DNA of 64,000 bases from Ruminococcus sp. AM36-2AA (GTDB lineage: Bacteria > Bacillota > Clostridia > Lachnospirales > Lachnospiraceae), in assembly GCF_003461955.1 (NCBI RefSeq), contig NZ_QTYB01000003.1, positions 62,001 to 126,000 of the forward strand, in the 5' to 3' direction. Under the pieces are notes generated by a model that saw nothing but the letters and a program-made list of their open reading frames with translations, had not been told where the DNA came from and made no database searches. The position numbers were made by a program, and so were the translations under genes. Shown here in pieces: positions 1-8,865 of this stretch (positions within the stretch are counted from its first letter, which is position 1; every line of letters starts with the position of its first letter).

Positions 1-2283
1 GCCTTCTGCAACAGGTACCTGTATTAATAGAAACATTGTGGAATGTAAATTGAAAAACGCTACAATCATCAAATCAAACAAAGAGTATTAATAGAAACAT
101 TGTGGAATGTAAATTACTTTATACCCTCTTTCTTACCCTAACATCTCAGTATTAATAGAAACATTGTGGAATGTAAATGTCGGATTTATCACGATAGCAG
201 TTGGCCTGGATGAGTATTAATAGAAACATTGTGGAATGTAAATATTCTTGCTATAGAACCGGTTATTTTTCCCAAATTGTATTAATAGAAACATTGTGGA
301 ATGTAAATAAAATCCCGAAAAGGGAAGCAGAACAGAAATCCGAAGTATTAATAGAAACATTGTGGAATGTAAATATCCGAACTGATACCTCTCTGCCGGA
401 TTGACTCAGTATTAATAGAAACATTGTGGAATGTAAATATGTCAACATCAAAAGTATCTGCAAGTGTATAAGCGTATTAATAGAAACATTGTGGAATGTA
501 AATGAAATTCAGCGTAATTACAATAAAAAACTATGATGTATTAATAGAAACATTGTGGAATGTAAATAAGAAACCGACAACGGATGATATTATCGCTAGC
601 ATGTATTAATAGAAACATTGTGGAATGTAAATATCATCATGTTTTCCGTACAATACATCCAACACATTAGTATTAATAGAAACATTGTGGAATGTAAATT
701 TCTCTCTTTCTTATCGCTTCTTGCTGATGGAATTCCGTATTAATAGAAACATTGTGGAATGTAAATGCCTTTCAGTTCCGGCAGTTCTTTGTTCGTTGCC
801 TTGTATTAATAGAAACATTGTGGAATGTAAATACAGCTGCATCTGCGACCGTATTCAATGCTGTGCGAGTATTAATAGAAACATTGTGGAATGTAAATGA
901 TATTTGCAAAGAAATCTGATACCTGCTGCCAGAGGTATTAATAGAAACATTGTGGAATGTAAATTCTGGAATGCCTGGATCTGTATTCCTGTGTCTTCCG
1001 TATTAATAGAAACATTGTGGAATGTAAATATCGCAGTCACCGAAGGATGCCCCGAAGCACCCCGTATTAATAGAAACATTGTGGAATGTAAATTTTGATA
1101 ACTTTTGATTATACTGTATATTATTATATCGTATTAATAGAAACATTGTGGAATGTAAATTTATCAGCGATTTTGGAAAGCTCATCTTCGATTCTGTATT
1201 AATAGAAACATTGTGGAATGTAAATTAAAAAATACTCCTTTCATATCACAAAAGGACAGGGTATTAATAGAAACATTGTGGAATGTAAATATCGATTATC
1301 GGATTGACTACTGTCTTTGCTTTCATCGTATTAATAGAAACATTGTGGAATGTAAATCACCACTGGGATATCTAGCACTTTTTCTGCTTTCATCGTATTA
1401 ATAGAAACATTGTGGAATGTAAATTTCCGTGTTTCTCGGTCAATATAGTAGGATTGTTCCGTATTAATAGAAACATTGTGGAATGTAAATGTAGTTATTG
1501 ATGCGTTCAAGTATGAGGGAGATTTGTATTAATAGAAACATTGTGGAATGTAAATTGGTGAGAATGGAGTATTTGCAAAAGTCGAGAATGGGTATTAATA
1601 GAAACATTGTGGAATGTAAATAAAGAAGACGATGAATTTAGCCGACACATCAACAATAGTATTAATAGAAACATTGTGGAATGTAAATTCTTGAAAACCT
1701 CAACAGAGACGACACTGAAAACACGTATTAATAGAAACATTGTGGAATGTAAATCGCATAGATCTACTGCATCTATGGTTCTTGTGCCAGTATTAATAGA
1801 AACATTGTGGAATGTAAATTTAGCAAGTGCATACTGGTCAAGGGCATTTTGCGTAGTATTAATAGAAACATTGTGGAATGTAAATTTAGAATCAAATTCT
1901 GCACTATTATTCAGGCAAATAGTATTAATAGAAACATTGTGGAATGTAAATACTGATCCTTGAAGTACGTACGGTGTTTCTGATACACCGTATTAATAGA
2001 AACATTGTGGAATGTAAATCTTGTCAGAACTGGGAGCAATCATCGGAGGTGAATAGTATTAATAGAAACATTGTGGAATGTAAATATTGTCGAAATTCTC
2101 CAGGATCAGGCGCTCACACATCGTATTAATAGAAACATTGTGGAATGTAAATACAGGATATACAGCTTACATTAAGGATGGGGAAATGTATTAATAGAAA
2201 CATTGTGGAATGTAAAGAAGGCTGTGAGCGCGTCTGTAACAATATCCGACGTAGTATTAATAGAAACATTATGGAATGTAAAA
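1..2283 (+). CRISPR. Type I CRISPR array, 35 repeats visible
   Basis: A 30-bp repeat (begins GTATTAATAG, ends GGAATGTAAAT) occurs 35 times, first at 21-50 and last at 2254-2283, with unique spacers of 34-38 bp. The first 20 bases look like the end of a spacer, so the array probably starts outside the window. The repeat ending in ATGTAAAT resembles clostridial type I-B repeats, which would make the + strand the crRNA strand and place the leader to the left. The last two repeats are degenerate: 2188-2217 ends in G, and 2254-2283 has G to A and a final A. Degenerate repeats normally mark the old, leader-distal end, here the end next to cas4. No interference genes (cas3/5/6/7/8) are visible. Confidence 0.98.
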
Positions 2284-2341
2284 AAACTTTACCGGATGAT
2301 TAAAAAAAGGAAGGTATCCTTGTATAAGGAGGAGAGAAACT

Positions 2342-2836
2342 ATGGACGATAGAATCACAGGAGTGATGATTTACTATTATTTCGTGTGCAAACGCAAGTT
2401 GTGGTACTTTTGTCATGATATTCGTATGGAAACAGAAAATGAAGATGTAATTCTTGGGAAAATATTGGATGAGAGCAGTTATAAGAAAAAAGATAAGCAC
2501 ATCAATATTGATGATATTATAAACATCGATTTTATCAGTGAACACAAGGAATTGCATGAAGTGAAAAAAAGCAAAGCGGTGGAAGAGGCGGGAATCTGGC
2601 AAGTGAAGTATTATCTGTATTATTTACAAAAGCGAGGAGTAAATGGTATTAAGGGAAAGATAGATTATCCGTTGTTGAAAAAGTCGGTAGTTGTTGAATT
2701 AACAGAAAAAGATATAGAAATTTTGGAAAGAATCATTTTGGAAATTACAGAAATTAAACATACGGATATTCCGCCAATTTGTGAAAATAGTAAATTATGT
2801 AAGAAGTGTGCATATTTTGATTTATGTATCATATAA
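2342..2836 (+). CDS. cas4: Cas4 exonuclease
   Basis: RecB-like nuclease that helps process and orient prespacers with Cas1-Cas2. Its 164 aa are typical of small type I-B Cas4 proteins. Seen: an N-terminal Cys (C16, C24) and a C-terminal cluster C147, C153, C156, C162 that would hold an iron-sulfur cluster; the nuclease core as D63, E73-x-K75 and the Q87-x3-Y91 motif. ATG at 2342 follows AAGGAGGA. A small stem, TCCTT(gtat)AAGGA, overlaps that ribosome binding site. Only 58 bp separate it from the last repeat and no clear promoter is seen, so read-through from the array is plausible. First gene of cas4-cas1-cas2. Confidence 0.93.
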   Translation: MDDRITGVMIYYYFVCKRKLWYFCHDIRMETENEDVILGKILDESSYKKKDKHINIDDIINIDFISEHKELHEVKKSKAVEEAGIWQVKYYLYYLQKRGVNGIKGKIDYPLLKKSVVVELTEKDIEILERIILEITEIKHTDIPPICENSKLCKKCAYFDLCII

Positions 2837-2865
2837 ACATTGGATTTGTATATCGGGGGTAAAGC

Positions 2866-3858
2866 ATGAAGCAAAGTTTTTATGTTTATAATAACGGAGA
2901 TCTGAAACGTAAAGATAATACTCTTCAGTTCACAAATTATGATGGTGAGAAAAGAGATATTCCTATAGAGCGAATCTCAGATATCTATGTTATGTCAGAA
3001 ATGTCATTTAATACAGCTTTTATTAATTATATATCGCAATATGGGATACCGATGCATTTTTTTAACTATTATAACTTTTATACAGGAAGTTATTATCCAC
3101 GGGAAAGTCTTTTAGCGGGACAGTTATTGGTGAAACAGGTCAGTCATTATACAGATTATGAAAAAAGACTGACCCTTGCGAAAAAATTCATAGAGGCAGC
3201 AGCAGATAATATATATCGAAATCTCAGATATTACAATGGTCGGGGCAAAGATGTGTCAGAGTATCTTAGAGATGTAGATTCTCTTCGTAAACAGTTGGGA
3301 AAAGTCGCATCTATTGAGGAGCTGATGGGGATTGAAGGGAACATCAGGAGAAGATATTACGCGGCATGGAATGTGATCGTAAATCAGGAAATCCAATTTG
3401 AAAAAAGGGTAATGCATCCACCGGATAATATGATCAATTCTTTGATATCCTTTGTTAATACATTAATTTACACAAAAGTGTTGGGAGAAATTTATCATAC
3501 ACAATTAAATCCAACAATCAGTTATCTGCATGAACCTGGAGCAAGACGTTTTTCTTTGAGTTTGGATATTTCGGAAGTGTTTAAACCGCTTATTGGTGAT
3601 AGATTGATCTTTTCATTATTGAATCGTAACCAGATTACAGAAGAGAGTTTTACGAAAGAGCTTAATTTTTTACATTTGAAAAAAGACGCCTCTAAACTGA
3701 TCGTTTCTGAACTTGAAAAACGACTGAAAAAAACAGTAATGCACAAAGAACTGGGAAGACAGGTTTCTTACCAATATTTATTACGACTGGAATGTTATAA
3801 ATTGATAAAACATTTGATTGGCGAAAAGGAATATGAAGGTTTCAGGATATGGTGGTGA
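2866..3858 (+). CDS. cas1: Cas1 integrase
   Basis: Metal-dependent integrase of the Cas1-Cas2 complex that inserts new spacers at the leader-repeat junction. At 330 aa it matches type I-B Cas1. The conserved Glu-His-Asp triad is visible as E157 (in GIEGNIRR), H222 (in YLHEPG) and D234 (in LSLDISE), with the family's usual spacing. The N-terminal beta domain carries the typical D-I-Y region near residues 35-45. It lies 29 bp after cas4 and is followed after 3 bp by cas2, so the three genes are surely one transcript. Nothing suggests inactivation. Confidence 0.96.
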   Translation: MKQSFYVYNNGDLKRKDNTLQFTNYDGEKRDIPIERISDIYVMSEMSFNTAFINYISQYGIPMHFFNYYNFYTGSYYPRESLLAGQLLVKQVSHYTDYEKRLTLAKKFIEAAADNIYRNLRYYNGRGKDVSEYLRDVDSLRKQLGKVASIEELMGIEGNIRRRYYAAWNVIVNQEIQFEKRVMHPPDNMINSLISFVNTLIYTKVLGEIYHTQLNPTISYLHEPGARRFSLSLDISEVFKPLIGDRLIFSLLNRNQITEESFTKELNFLHLKKDASKLIVSELEKRLKKTVMHKELGRQVSYQYLLRLECYKLIKHLIGEKEYEGFRIWW

Positions 3859-3861
3859 GTT

Positions 3862-4140
3862 ATGTACGTAGTATTAGTTTATGATGTGAGTCAGCAGGAG
3901 AATGGCTCAAAACGTTGGTCAAGAATTTTCAAGATATGTAAAAAATATCTGACACATATTCAAAATTCTGTTTTTGAGGGAGAGCTTTCCAAAGCTCAAT
4001 TGGCGAAGCTGCAACAGGAATTAAAATTGTACATAGATGAAGAACTGGATTCTGTGATCATTTTTAAGTCCAGACAGGAAAAGTGGCTTGACAAGGAATT
4101 TTGGGGACGTAAAGACGATGCAACCAGTTTTATCTTATGA
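3862..4140 (+). CDS. cas2: Cas2 adaptation subunit
   Basis: Small ferredoxin-fold protein that bridges two Cas1 dimers during spacer acquisition. Its 92 aa match the family. It opens with MYVVLVYDVS, where D8 is the conserved Asp at the end of the first strand, and contains the helix RIFKICKKYLTHIQNSVFEG typical of type I Cas2. ATG 3862 is 3 bp after the cas1 stop, so translation is probably coupled. No further cas gene follows; the next genes are on the opposite strand. The adaptation module is thus complete while the effector must lie elsewhere, probably left of the array. Confidence 0.95.
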   Translation: MYVVLVYDVSQQENGSKRWSRIFKICKKYLTHIQNSVFEGELSKAQLAKLQQELKLYIDEELDSVIIFKSRQEKWLDKEFWGRKDDATSFIL

Positions 4141-4213
4141 TTGTTGAAATTTTATGAAACAATAACCGTTCTCAGATAATTAACCTGGGATTTCCTGCCC
4201 TTGCAGAAAGGAT

Positions 4214-4270
4214 TAGTGAAAAAAAGAAGGAAGCCCGTTGTGCTTATGTTACAACTGAGGTTTCCTTCTT
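4214..4270 (-). terminator. Terminator of the aminotransferase operon
   Basis: Stem AAGAAGGAAGCC (4224-4235) pairs with GGTTTCCTTCTT (4259-4270). Read on the minus strand it is followed by a run of T (the A-run at 4219-4225), as expected for an intrinsic terminator of the leftward genes at 4335-5634. It faces the end of cas2 and may also limit rightward read-through. Confidence 0.75.
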
Positions 4271-4334
4271 GTTATAAGCTGGTATACGCAGATTGGGAAA
4301 TAAATATACCATTATTCTTAAGACGGTCAACAAA

Positions 4335-4517
4335 TCAATGCTTTCTGGCAGTTTTCTCGGCAATCATCTTATGCCCGGAATAAATAGACATAATCATGCA
4401 GATCAAAGAAGCGCATGCAAAATACCTGTGTGCGGTTTTCATGCTTTTGCAGCCGGTGTAAAAGGCTGCGATCATGGTGATAAGGGCGCCCAGTGACCAG
4501 TATTTGTGAGATTTCAT
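4335..4517 (-). CDS. Small two-helix membrane protein
   Basis: Unrecognised 60-aa protein. Two hydrophobic stretches (about residues 8-22 and 32-45) separated by a basic loop suggest a hairpin membrane protein with both ends on the same side. The start is supported by GGAGG seven bases before the ATG at 4517. It lies 28 bp downstream of the HisC-like gene and before a shared terminator, so the two are probably co-transcribed. The + strand frames over the same region lack ribosome binding sites. Function unknown; it could equally be a small membrane stress protein of the clade. Confidence 0.6.
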   Translation of the reverse strand: MKSHKYWSLGALITMIAAFYTGCKSMKTAHRYFACASLICMIMSIYSGHKMIAEKTARKH

Positions 4518-4545
4518 TTTGGTATCCTCCGTAAGATTTATTTTT

Positions 4546-5634
4546 TTACAGGTTTTTCAACACTTCAACAAGGCGGGAATTGTCCTCCGGCATCATGATG
4601 CAGAACCGTACAAATTCTCCATCCAGGCACTGGAAGGAGGAACAGTCACGGATTATCAGGCCCTGGCGGATGCAGGCTTCAAAAACATCATAAGAGGTAA
4701 GGCCTGGTTTCAGGATCTTAAGAAGAATGAAGTTTGCATAGGCGGGATAGACCTTATAAGTTGGAACGGACTTCAGTTCTTTGATCATTCTTGTGCGCTC
4801 AGAAAGGATCAGTTCACGGGTCTGGCGGATATAGTCTTCATCCTGGAGCATGATCTCGCCGGCAAAGGCGCCCATGCTGTTAAGAGACCATGGAGTTTGT
4901 TTCTCCCGCATTTTGGAAAGGAAATCCATGTTTCCGGTGATGCCGTAACCCAGACGCATTCCCGGGGCTGCGAAAAATTTTGATACGCCTCGGAGAACCA
5001 TAAGGTTGGTGAATTCCCGGGTCAGAGGAACGGCAGTGATGGCATTGATATTCGGAGTAAACTCCACATAAGTTTCATCGATCATCACGAAGATATTTTT
5101 TTTCGCACAGAAACTGATCAGCTGGCGGAGATCCTGCTGCGAGATGGCAGAGGAGGTGGGATTGTTAGGGTTGCAGAGAATGAGAAAATCGTATCCCTGT
5201 TCCAGCTTTTTGCAAAGATCGGGAATGTCCGGCTCGAAGTCTTTGCTTTCCTGAAGGTGGTAATATTCCTGGGTGCTTCCGGAAAAAGAAAGCTCTCTGG
5301 AGTATTCGGAATAGGTAGGTCCCAGGATCAGGGTGTGCTTTGGAGCTTTTTCCTGAATGAGGAGGGAGATCAGTTCGCTGGAGCCGTTTCCGGGAAGAAT
5401 AAAATCTGCCGGAATATTGCAATATTCGGAAATAGTATTGCGAAGGGTCGTGTATTCTCTGTCCGGATAGGAGGAAAAAATGTCAACATGTGCGGCAATG
5501 GCGGCACTGGCTTTGGGCGAGAGCCCCAGTGGATTAACATTGGCGCCGAATTTGACAATGTCTTCTTTTTTTAATCCGTAATAGCTGCAGATCTTTTCTA
5601 TATCACTTCCGTGAAAAACGGGTTTCGTGTCCAT
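4546..5634 (-). CDS. HisC/CobD-like PLP aminotransferase
   Basis: Fold-type I PLP enzyme of the aminotransferase class I/II family, close to histidinol-phosphate transaminase and threonine-phosphate decarboxylase. Seen: the ANVNPLG N-terminal motif, LCNPNNPTS, the IDETYVEF aspartate/tyrosine region, GVSKFFAAPGMRLGYG with the Schiff-base lysine, and C-terminal VRFCIM with the substrate-carboxylate arginine. An upstream GTG at 5643 would add three residues, but GAGGTG sits 6 bases before the ATG at 5634, so ATG is preferred. It has neither histidine nor cobalamin neighbours, so the substrate cannot be decided from context. Followed by a small membrane protein in the same transcript. Confidence 0.85.
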   Translation of the reverse strand: MDTKPVFHGSDIEKICSYYGLKKEDIVKFGANVNPLGLSPKASAAIAAHVDIFSSYPDREYTTLRNTISEYCNIPADFILPGNGSSELISLLIQEKAPKHTLILGPTYSEYSRELSFSGSTQEYYHLQESKDFEPDIPDLCKKLEQGYDFLILCNPNNPTSSAISQQDLRQLISFCAKKNIFVMIDETYVEFTPNINAITAVPLTREFTNLMVLRGVSKFFAAPGMRLGYGITGNMDFLSKMREKQTPWSLNSMGAFAGEIMLQDEDYIRQTRELILSERTRMIKELKSVPTYKVYPAYANFILLKILKPGLTSYDVFEACIRQGLIIRDCSSFQCLDGEFVRFCIMMPEDNSRLVEVLKNL

Positions 5635-5919
5635 TTTTGTCACCTCGTATTTTTATTTTTTCTACAAAAAATTTATATCCAGTATACATCAGAATCCATG
5701 GCATTTCCAGAAATTATAGCATAGAGACGGAAAGTTTTTTCGCTGGCGTGTTTTGTGTACGGATTTTACAGCAGATATGGAAATGCGGATGGCTGTCTGA
5801 TAAAATAGAGCTATAAGCAGGAAGCAAGTGCAGACTGCAGACATCTGCCTGTAGCGATGCAATAATTTGTTGGAGAGCTATAATCTGGGACGGAAATAAG
5901 AAAAAGAGGATAAGATATC

Positions 5920-6864
5920 ATGAAAACAGAAGATAAAAAGATTGCAGTGATCGGAATCGGCGGTGTTGGTGGCTATGTTGCGGGAATGTTGGCGAAGGCC
6001 TATCCTCATGTGACAATGGTGGCCCGTGGAGCCAGAGGGGAGAGCATCCGTGAGAACGGACTGGTGCTGCACAGTGATTATAAGGGAGAGATCGTTGCGA
6101 AGCCGGAGCGTGTAGTTCCAGTCCGGGAAATGGGACAGCAGGATTATATTTTTATCTGTGTAAAAAATTACTCTCTGGAGGATGTATGTGAAAATATCCG
6201 GGATATGGTCACAGATGATACGGTGATCATTCCGGTGATGAACGGGGTGGATCCGGGGGAAAAGATCCGCAGCCTGATCGGAAGGGGAACGGTTGTGGAT
6301 TCTCTGATCTATACGGTAGCTTTTGCAAACGCGGATTTTTCTATTTCCCAGCAGGATACTTTTACCTGGCTGTGCATCGGGATCAAAAACGCAGATCAGG
6401 GGCAGCAGGAGAAAGTGACCCAGGTAGCCGAGATCCTGAAGGGCGCAGATATTGATTATAAGGATGACGGGGATATTGAGGTGGAGATCTGGAGAAAGTA
6501 TATCCTGAACTGTGCGTTTAACGTGATGACGGCTTTTTATGATAATACCATCGGGGAGCTTCGCAGGGATCCGGTGAAGGCGCAGCAGTACGAAACTCTT
6601 GTGTGGGAGGCTGCCAGTGTAGGCCGTGCAAAGGGTGTGGCACTGACAGATGAACACATACAGGAGGTGATTCACAAGTTCCGTCATGTTCATGCAGATA
6701 ACGCCACCAGTTCCCTTCAGAGAGATTTTCAGATCTGCAAAAAGCAGACGGAGCTGGAAACTTTCAGTGGTTATATCGTGCAGGAGGCGAAACGTCTGGG
6801 TGTTTCCATTCCTCTTTCTGAAGAGATGTATCAGGGGCTGAAGGCTAAGGCTGAGAAATTCTGA
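5920..6864 (+). CDS. Ketopantoate reductase family protein
   Basis: 314-aa NAD(P)-dependent 2-hydroxyacid reductase of the PanE/ApbA family. The N-terminal Rossmann motif is IGIGGVGGYVAG (about residues 11-22); ICVKNYSLE carries the lysine loop typical of the family; the C-terminal helical domain includes WRKYILNCAFNVMTAF with the catalytic-lysine and asparagine region. ATG 5920 follows GAGGA. There are no other pantothenate genes nearby, and many genomes hold several PanE paralogues, so true 2-dehydropantoate reduction is possible but not shown. It stands alone between a divergent aminotransferase and a riboswitch-controlled exporter. Confidence 0.88.
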   Translation: MKTEDKKIAVIGIGGVGGYVAGMLAKAYPHVTMVARGARGESIRENGLVLHSDYKGEIVAKPERVVPVREMGQQDYIFICVKNYSLEDVCENIRDMVTDDTVIIPVMNGVDPGEKIRSLIGRGTVVDSLIYTVAFANADFSISQQDTFTWLCIGIKNADQGQQEKVTQVAEILKGADIDYKDDGDIEVEIWRKYILNCAFNVMTAFYDNTIGELRRDPVKAQQYETLVWEAASVGRAKGVALTDEHIQEVIHKFRHVHADNATSSLQRDFQICKKQTELETFSGYIVQEAKRLGVSIPLSEEMYQGLKAKAEKF

Positions 6865-6896
6865 TAAAAAGACGGGAGCTGCTTTTCACACTGCTA

Positions 6897-6925
6897 TTGA
6901 CAAAATTTCTCAACTTTGTTACAAT
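6897..6925 (+). promoter_or_regulatory. Sigma-A promoter of the riboswitch-exporter transcript
   Basis: TTGACA (6897-6902), a 17-bp spacer, and TACAAT (6920-6925): a near-consensus vegetative promoter, directly before the riboswitch. Confidence 0.85.
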
Positions 6926-6929
6926 GACG

Positions 6930-7048
6930 AAAATCAATTCCGTGAGGGAGTAATTCGCGTGTAAACGTGGTTTGTCAACATACTGGTGCATGCACCTGGC
7001 AAATCTTAAAGAATGAGACTCATGTATATTTTATTTCTGTTATGGAGA
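6930..7048 (+). promoter_or_regulatory. yybP-ykoY (manganese) riboswitch
   Basis: The leader contains the conserved islands of the yybP-ykoY family in order: GAGGGAGTAA (near 6943), GTCAACATACTG (near 6973), the paired CCTGGCAAATCTT element (near 6995) and AATGAGACTCA (near 7012). This class binds Mn2+ and switches on genes for Mn export and related membrane proteins. It lies between a consensus promoter and a GDT1/TMEM165 gene, a standard target. The exact ends are approximate. An expression platform was not folded in detail; the T-rich stretch after GAGACTCATG is a candidate. Confidence 0.85.
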
Positions 7049-7111
7049 TAAAGTATGCGTGGGTCTTTTTTTATGGCTCCGGACCGGACACATATGCAAA
7101 GGAGAAGAAAG

Positions 7112-7792
7112 ATGCTGCTATTTATGAAAGTGCTTTTTACCCAGTTCATTGCGGAAATGGGCGACAAAACACAGCTGATGCTGGTGGCAATGACTTCCAA
7201 GTTCAAGCTGAAGGATATCCTGCTTGGAACCGGTGTTGCGATCCTGGTGCTGAACGGACTGGCGGTTCTTGCCGGAGGCCTTGTCAGTACGGTAGTTCCT
7301 ACGTGGCTGATCCGTCTGATTGCCGGTGCGGCGTTCCTGTTTTTTGCGGCAACAACGCTTAAGGGAGACGATGATGAGGAAGAGAATGTAAAGGACCGGA
7401 AAATTAAGTTTGCGCCGTTGTCTGTATTCTGTACATTTTTTGTTGCGGAGCTTGGTGATAAGACACAGCTTACTGCCATTACATTTGGAGCAAACGAAGG
7501 TTTAAGTGCAGCAGTTGTTGTATGGCTGGCCTGTTCATTGGGACTTTTTGCGGCAGATGTAATCGGCCTTCTGATCGGTTATCTTCTGAAAAGCAAAGCA
7601 CCGGAGGGAATTCTCAATACAGTTGCGTTTTTTATTTTTTCCATTTTTGGAATTCTGACACTGAGACAGGGATTCGGGCTTCTGATTGGAGCGGAATCTG
7701 CTATGATTCTTCCGCTGACAGTTGTGGTTACAGTAGCATTTGTGATCGTCTGTCTTGTGCTTTATAAGCAGTCAAAAAAATCTAAAGCATAA
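7112..7792 (+). CDS. GDT1/TMEM165 (UPF0016) Mn exporter
   Basis: 226-aa integral membrane cation exporter of the GDT1/TMEM165 family. The diagnostic motif E-x-G-D-K-T occurs twice, as EMGDKTQ (E15-T20) and ELGDKTQ (E113-T118), one in each inverted three-helix repeat; these acidic residues bind the ion. An acidic cytosolic linker (KGDDDEEENVKD) separates the halves. The frame is open from 7055, but AAAGGAGA sits 7 bases before the ATG at 7112, so that start is used. Regulation by the upstream Mn riboswitch fits a role in Mn2+ efflux. Proton antiport is known for family members, not shown here. Confidence 0.9.
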   Translation: MLLFMKVLFTQFIAEMGDKTQLMLVAMTSKFKLKDILLGTGVAILVLNGLAVLAGGLVSTVVPTWLIRLIAGAAFLFFAATTLKGDDDEEENVKDRKIKFAPLSVFCTFFVAELGDKTQLTAITFGANEGLSAAVVVWLACSLGLFAADVIGLLIGYLLKSKAPEGILNTVAFFIFSIFGILTLRQGFGLLIGAESAMILPLTVVVTVAFVIVCLVLYKQSKKSKA

Positions 7793-7800
7793 AATAAAAT

Positions 7801-8706
7801 CTATTTACGGATGTTTTCCCGGTACTGTGTAGGTGTGGTTCCGGTGAGGAGCCGGAAATGCCGGGTGAAGTAGGAGGGGCTTGCGAAACCGCAGTTTAAC
7901 GCAATGTCCGTCACTGGTGTGTCTGTGAGAGTAAGCTGTCTGGCGGCCATAAGAAGACGTCTCTGGCGTACATATGCCATAGGTGTGGTGCTCAGATATC
8001 TTTGAAAAATACGCTGGCATTCTCTGGCACAGATGCTGGCAACTGCCGCAATATCTTTTACGGAGATATTTTTTTCCAGATTCTGATCGATCCATGCCAG
8101 CATTTGCTTCAGGCGTAGTTCCTGGATTTCGGGAAGCTGTGGGGCAGAAAGGCCGCGGTTCTTTTCCAGAATGATCAGAAGTATTTCGGAGAGGGCGTTG
8201 CGTACCTGAAATTCATAGCCGGGCAATTCATCGGCGCAGGCAGAAAAGGCGTTGTCAAATGCCTGAAAAAAATGTTTATCACAAGATCCCGGGACGATAT
8301 CTCCCGGGATTTTTATGAAAGCGGCGCCTTTTTCCATAAGGGGACGGATATAGCGGATATCAAAAACACTGCCCGGGGCGCCGCTTATGATCGATGGATC
8401 AAACACAAAAGAACGGTACAGGCACGGGGAAGGGACAAGACCGATAAAAGAATGAAGAATGCCAGTATTGATAAAACAGCCTTCCCCTGCATGGACATCG
8501 TAAAAAGTATCACCGATCCCGATTCTGACGCTGCCTTCCATCAGCATAAAAATCTCCAGTTCATTATGCCAGTGTGCGGGAATATTTCCGGTAATGAATT
8601 TATGGATATCGCCTCTGTTTGCAACCAGATCGAAGAGATATCTTTCCTGTTCCGGGAATTCCTGTTGGTGGATATCGGTTTCCACCCAGTTTGCATTACG
8701 TATCAT
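7801..8706 (-). CDS. AraC-family regulator with cupin domain
   Basis: 301-aa transcription factor. The N-terminal half is a cupin-like sensor (HWHNELEIFMLMEGSVRIG), the C-terminal ~100 residues hold two AraC helix-turn-helix motifs (VKDIAAVASICARECQRIF; VTDIALNCGFASPSYFTRHF). Usual family length. The frame runs to 8742, but AGGGAG before the ATG at 8706 decides the start. It is divergent from the MATE pump at 8866, with a 159-bp shared intergenic region, so control of the pump is a reasonable inference. The ligand is unknown. Confidence 0.9.
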   Translation of the reverse strand: MIRNANWVETDIHQQEFPEQERYLFDLVANRGDIHKFITGNIPAHWHNELEIFMLMEGSVRIGIGDTFYDVHAGEGCFINTGILHSFIGLVPSPCLYRSFVFDPSIISGAPGSVFDIRYIRPLMEKGAAFIKIPGDIVPGSCDKHFFQAFDNAFSACADELPGYEFQVRNALSEILLIILEKNRGLSAPQLPEIQELRLKQMLAWIDQNLEKNISVKDIAAVASICARECQRIFQRYLSTTPMAYVRQRRLLMAARQLTLTDTPVTDIALNCGFASPSYFTRHFRLLTGTTPTQYRENIRK

Positions 8707-8865
8707 AAAAAATCTCCCTGTCGTTTTTGTTATAGTATACACCGCTATTTTTACAGCAGCAACTGTGTGTCGGATTGTATAATAAAAGAAAATACTGATG
8801 TCTGTTTTACAGACGGTGATTAAGAAGGATGTCAGTTGCCATATGGATCAGGGAGGAAAGTTATT

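Noticed and set aside
201..1963. Many short frames reading INRNIVECK or LIETLWNVN repeats
   Set aside because: They are translations of the CRISPR repeat, not genes.
1957..1990. Hairpin CGGTGT...ACACCG inside a spacer (1957-1990)
   Set aside because: It is a short chance dyad including one repeat base, with no T run; not a terminator of the array.
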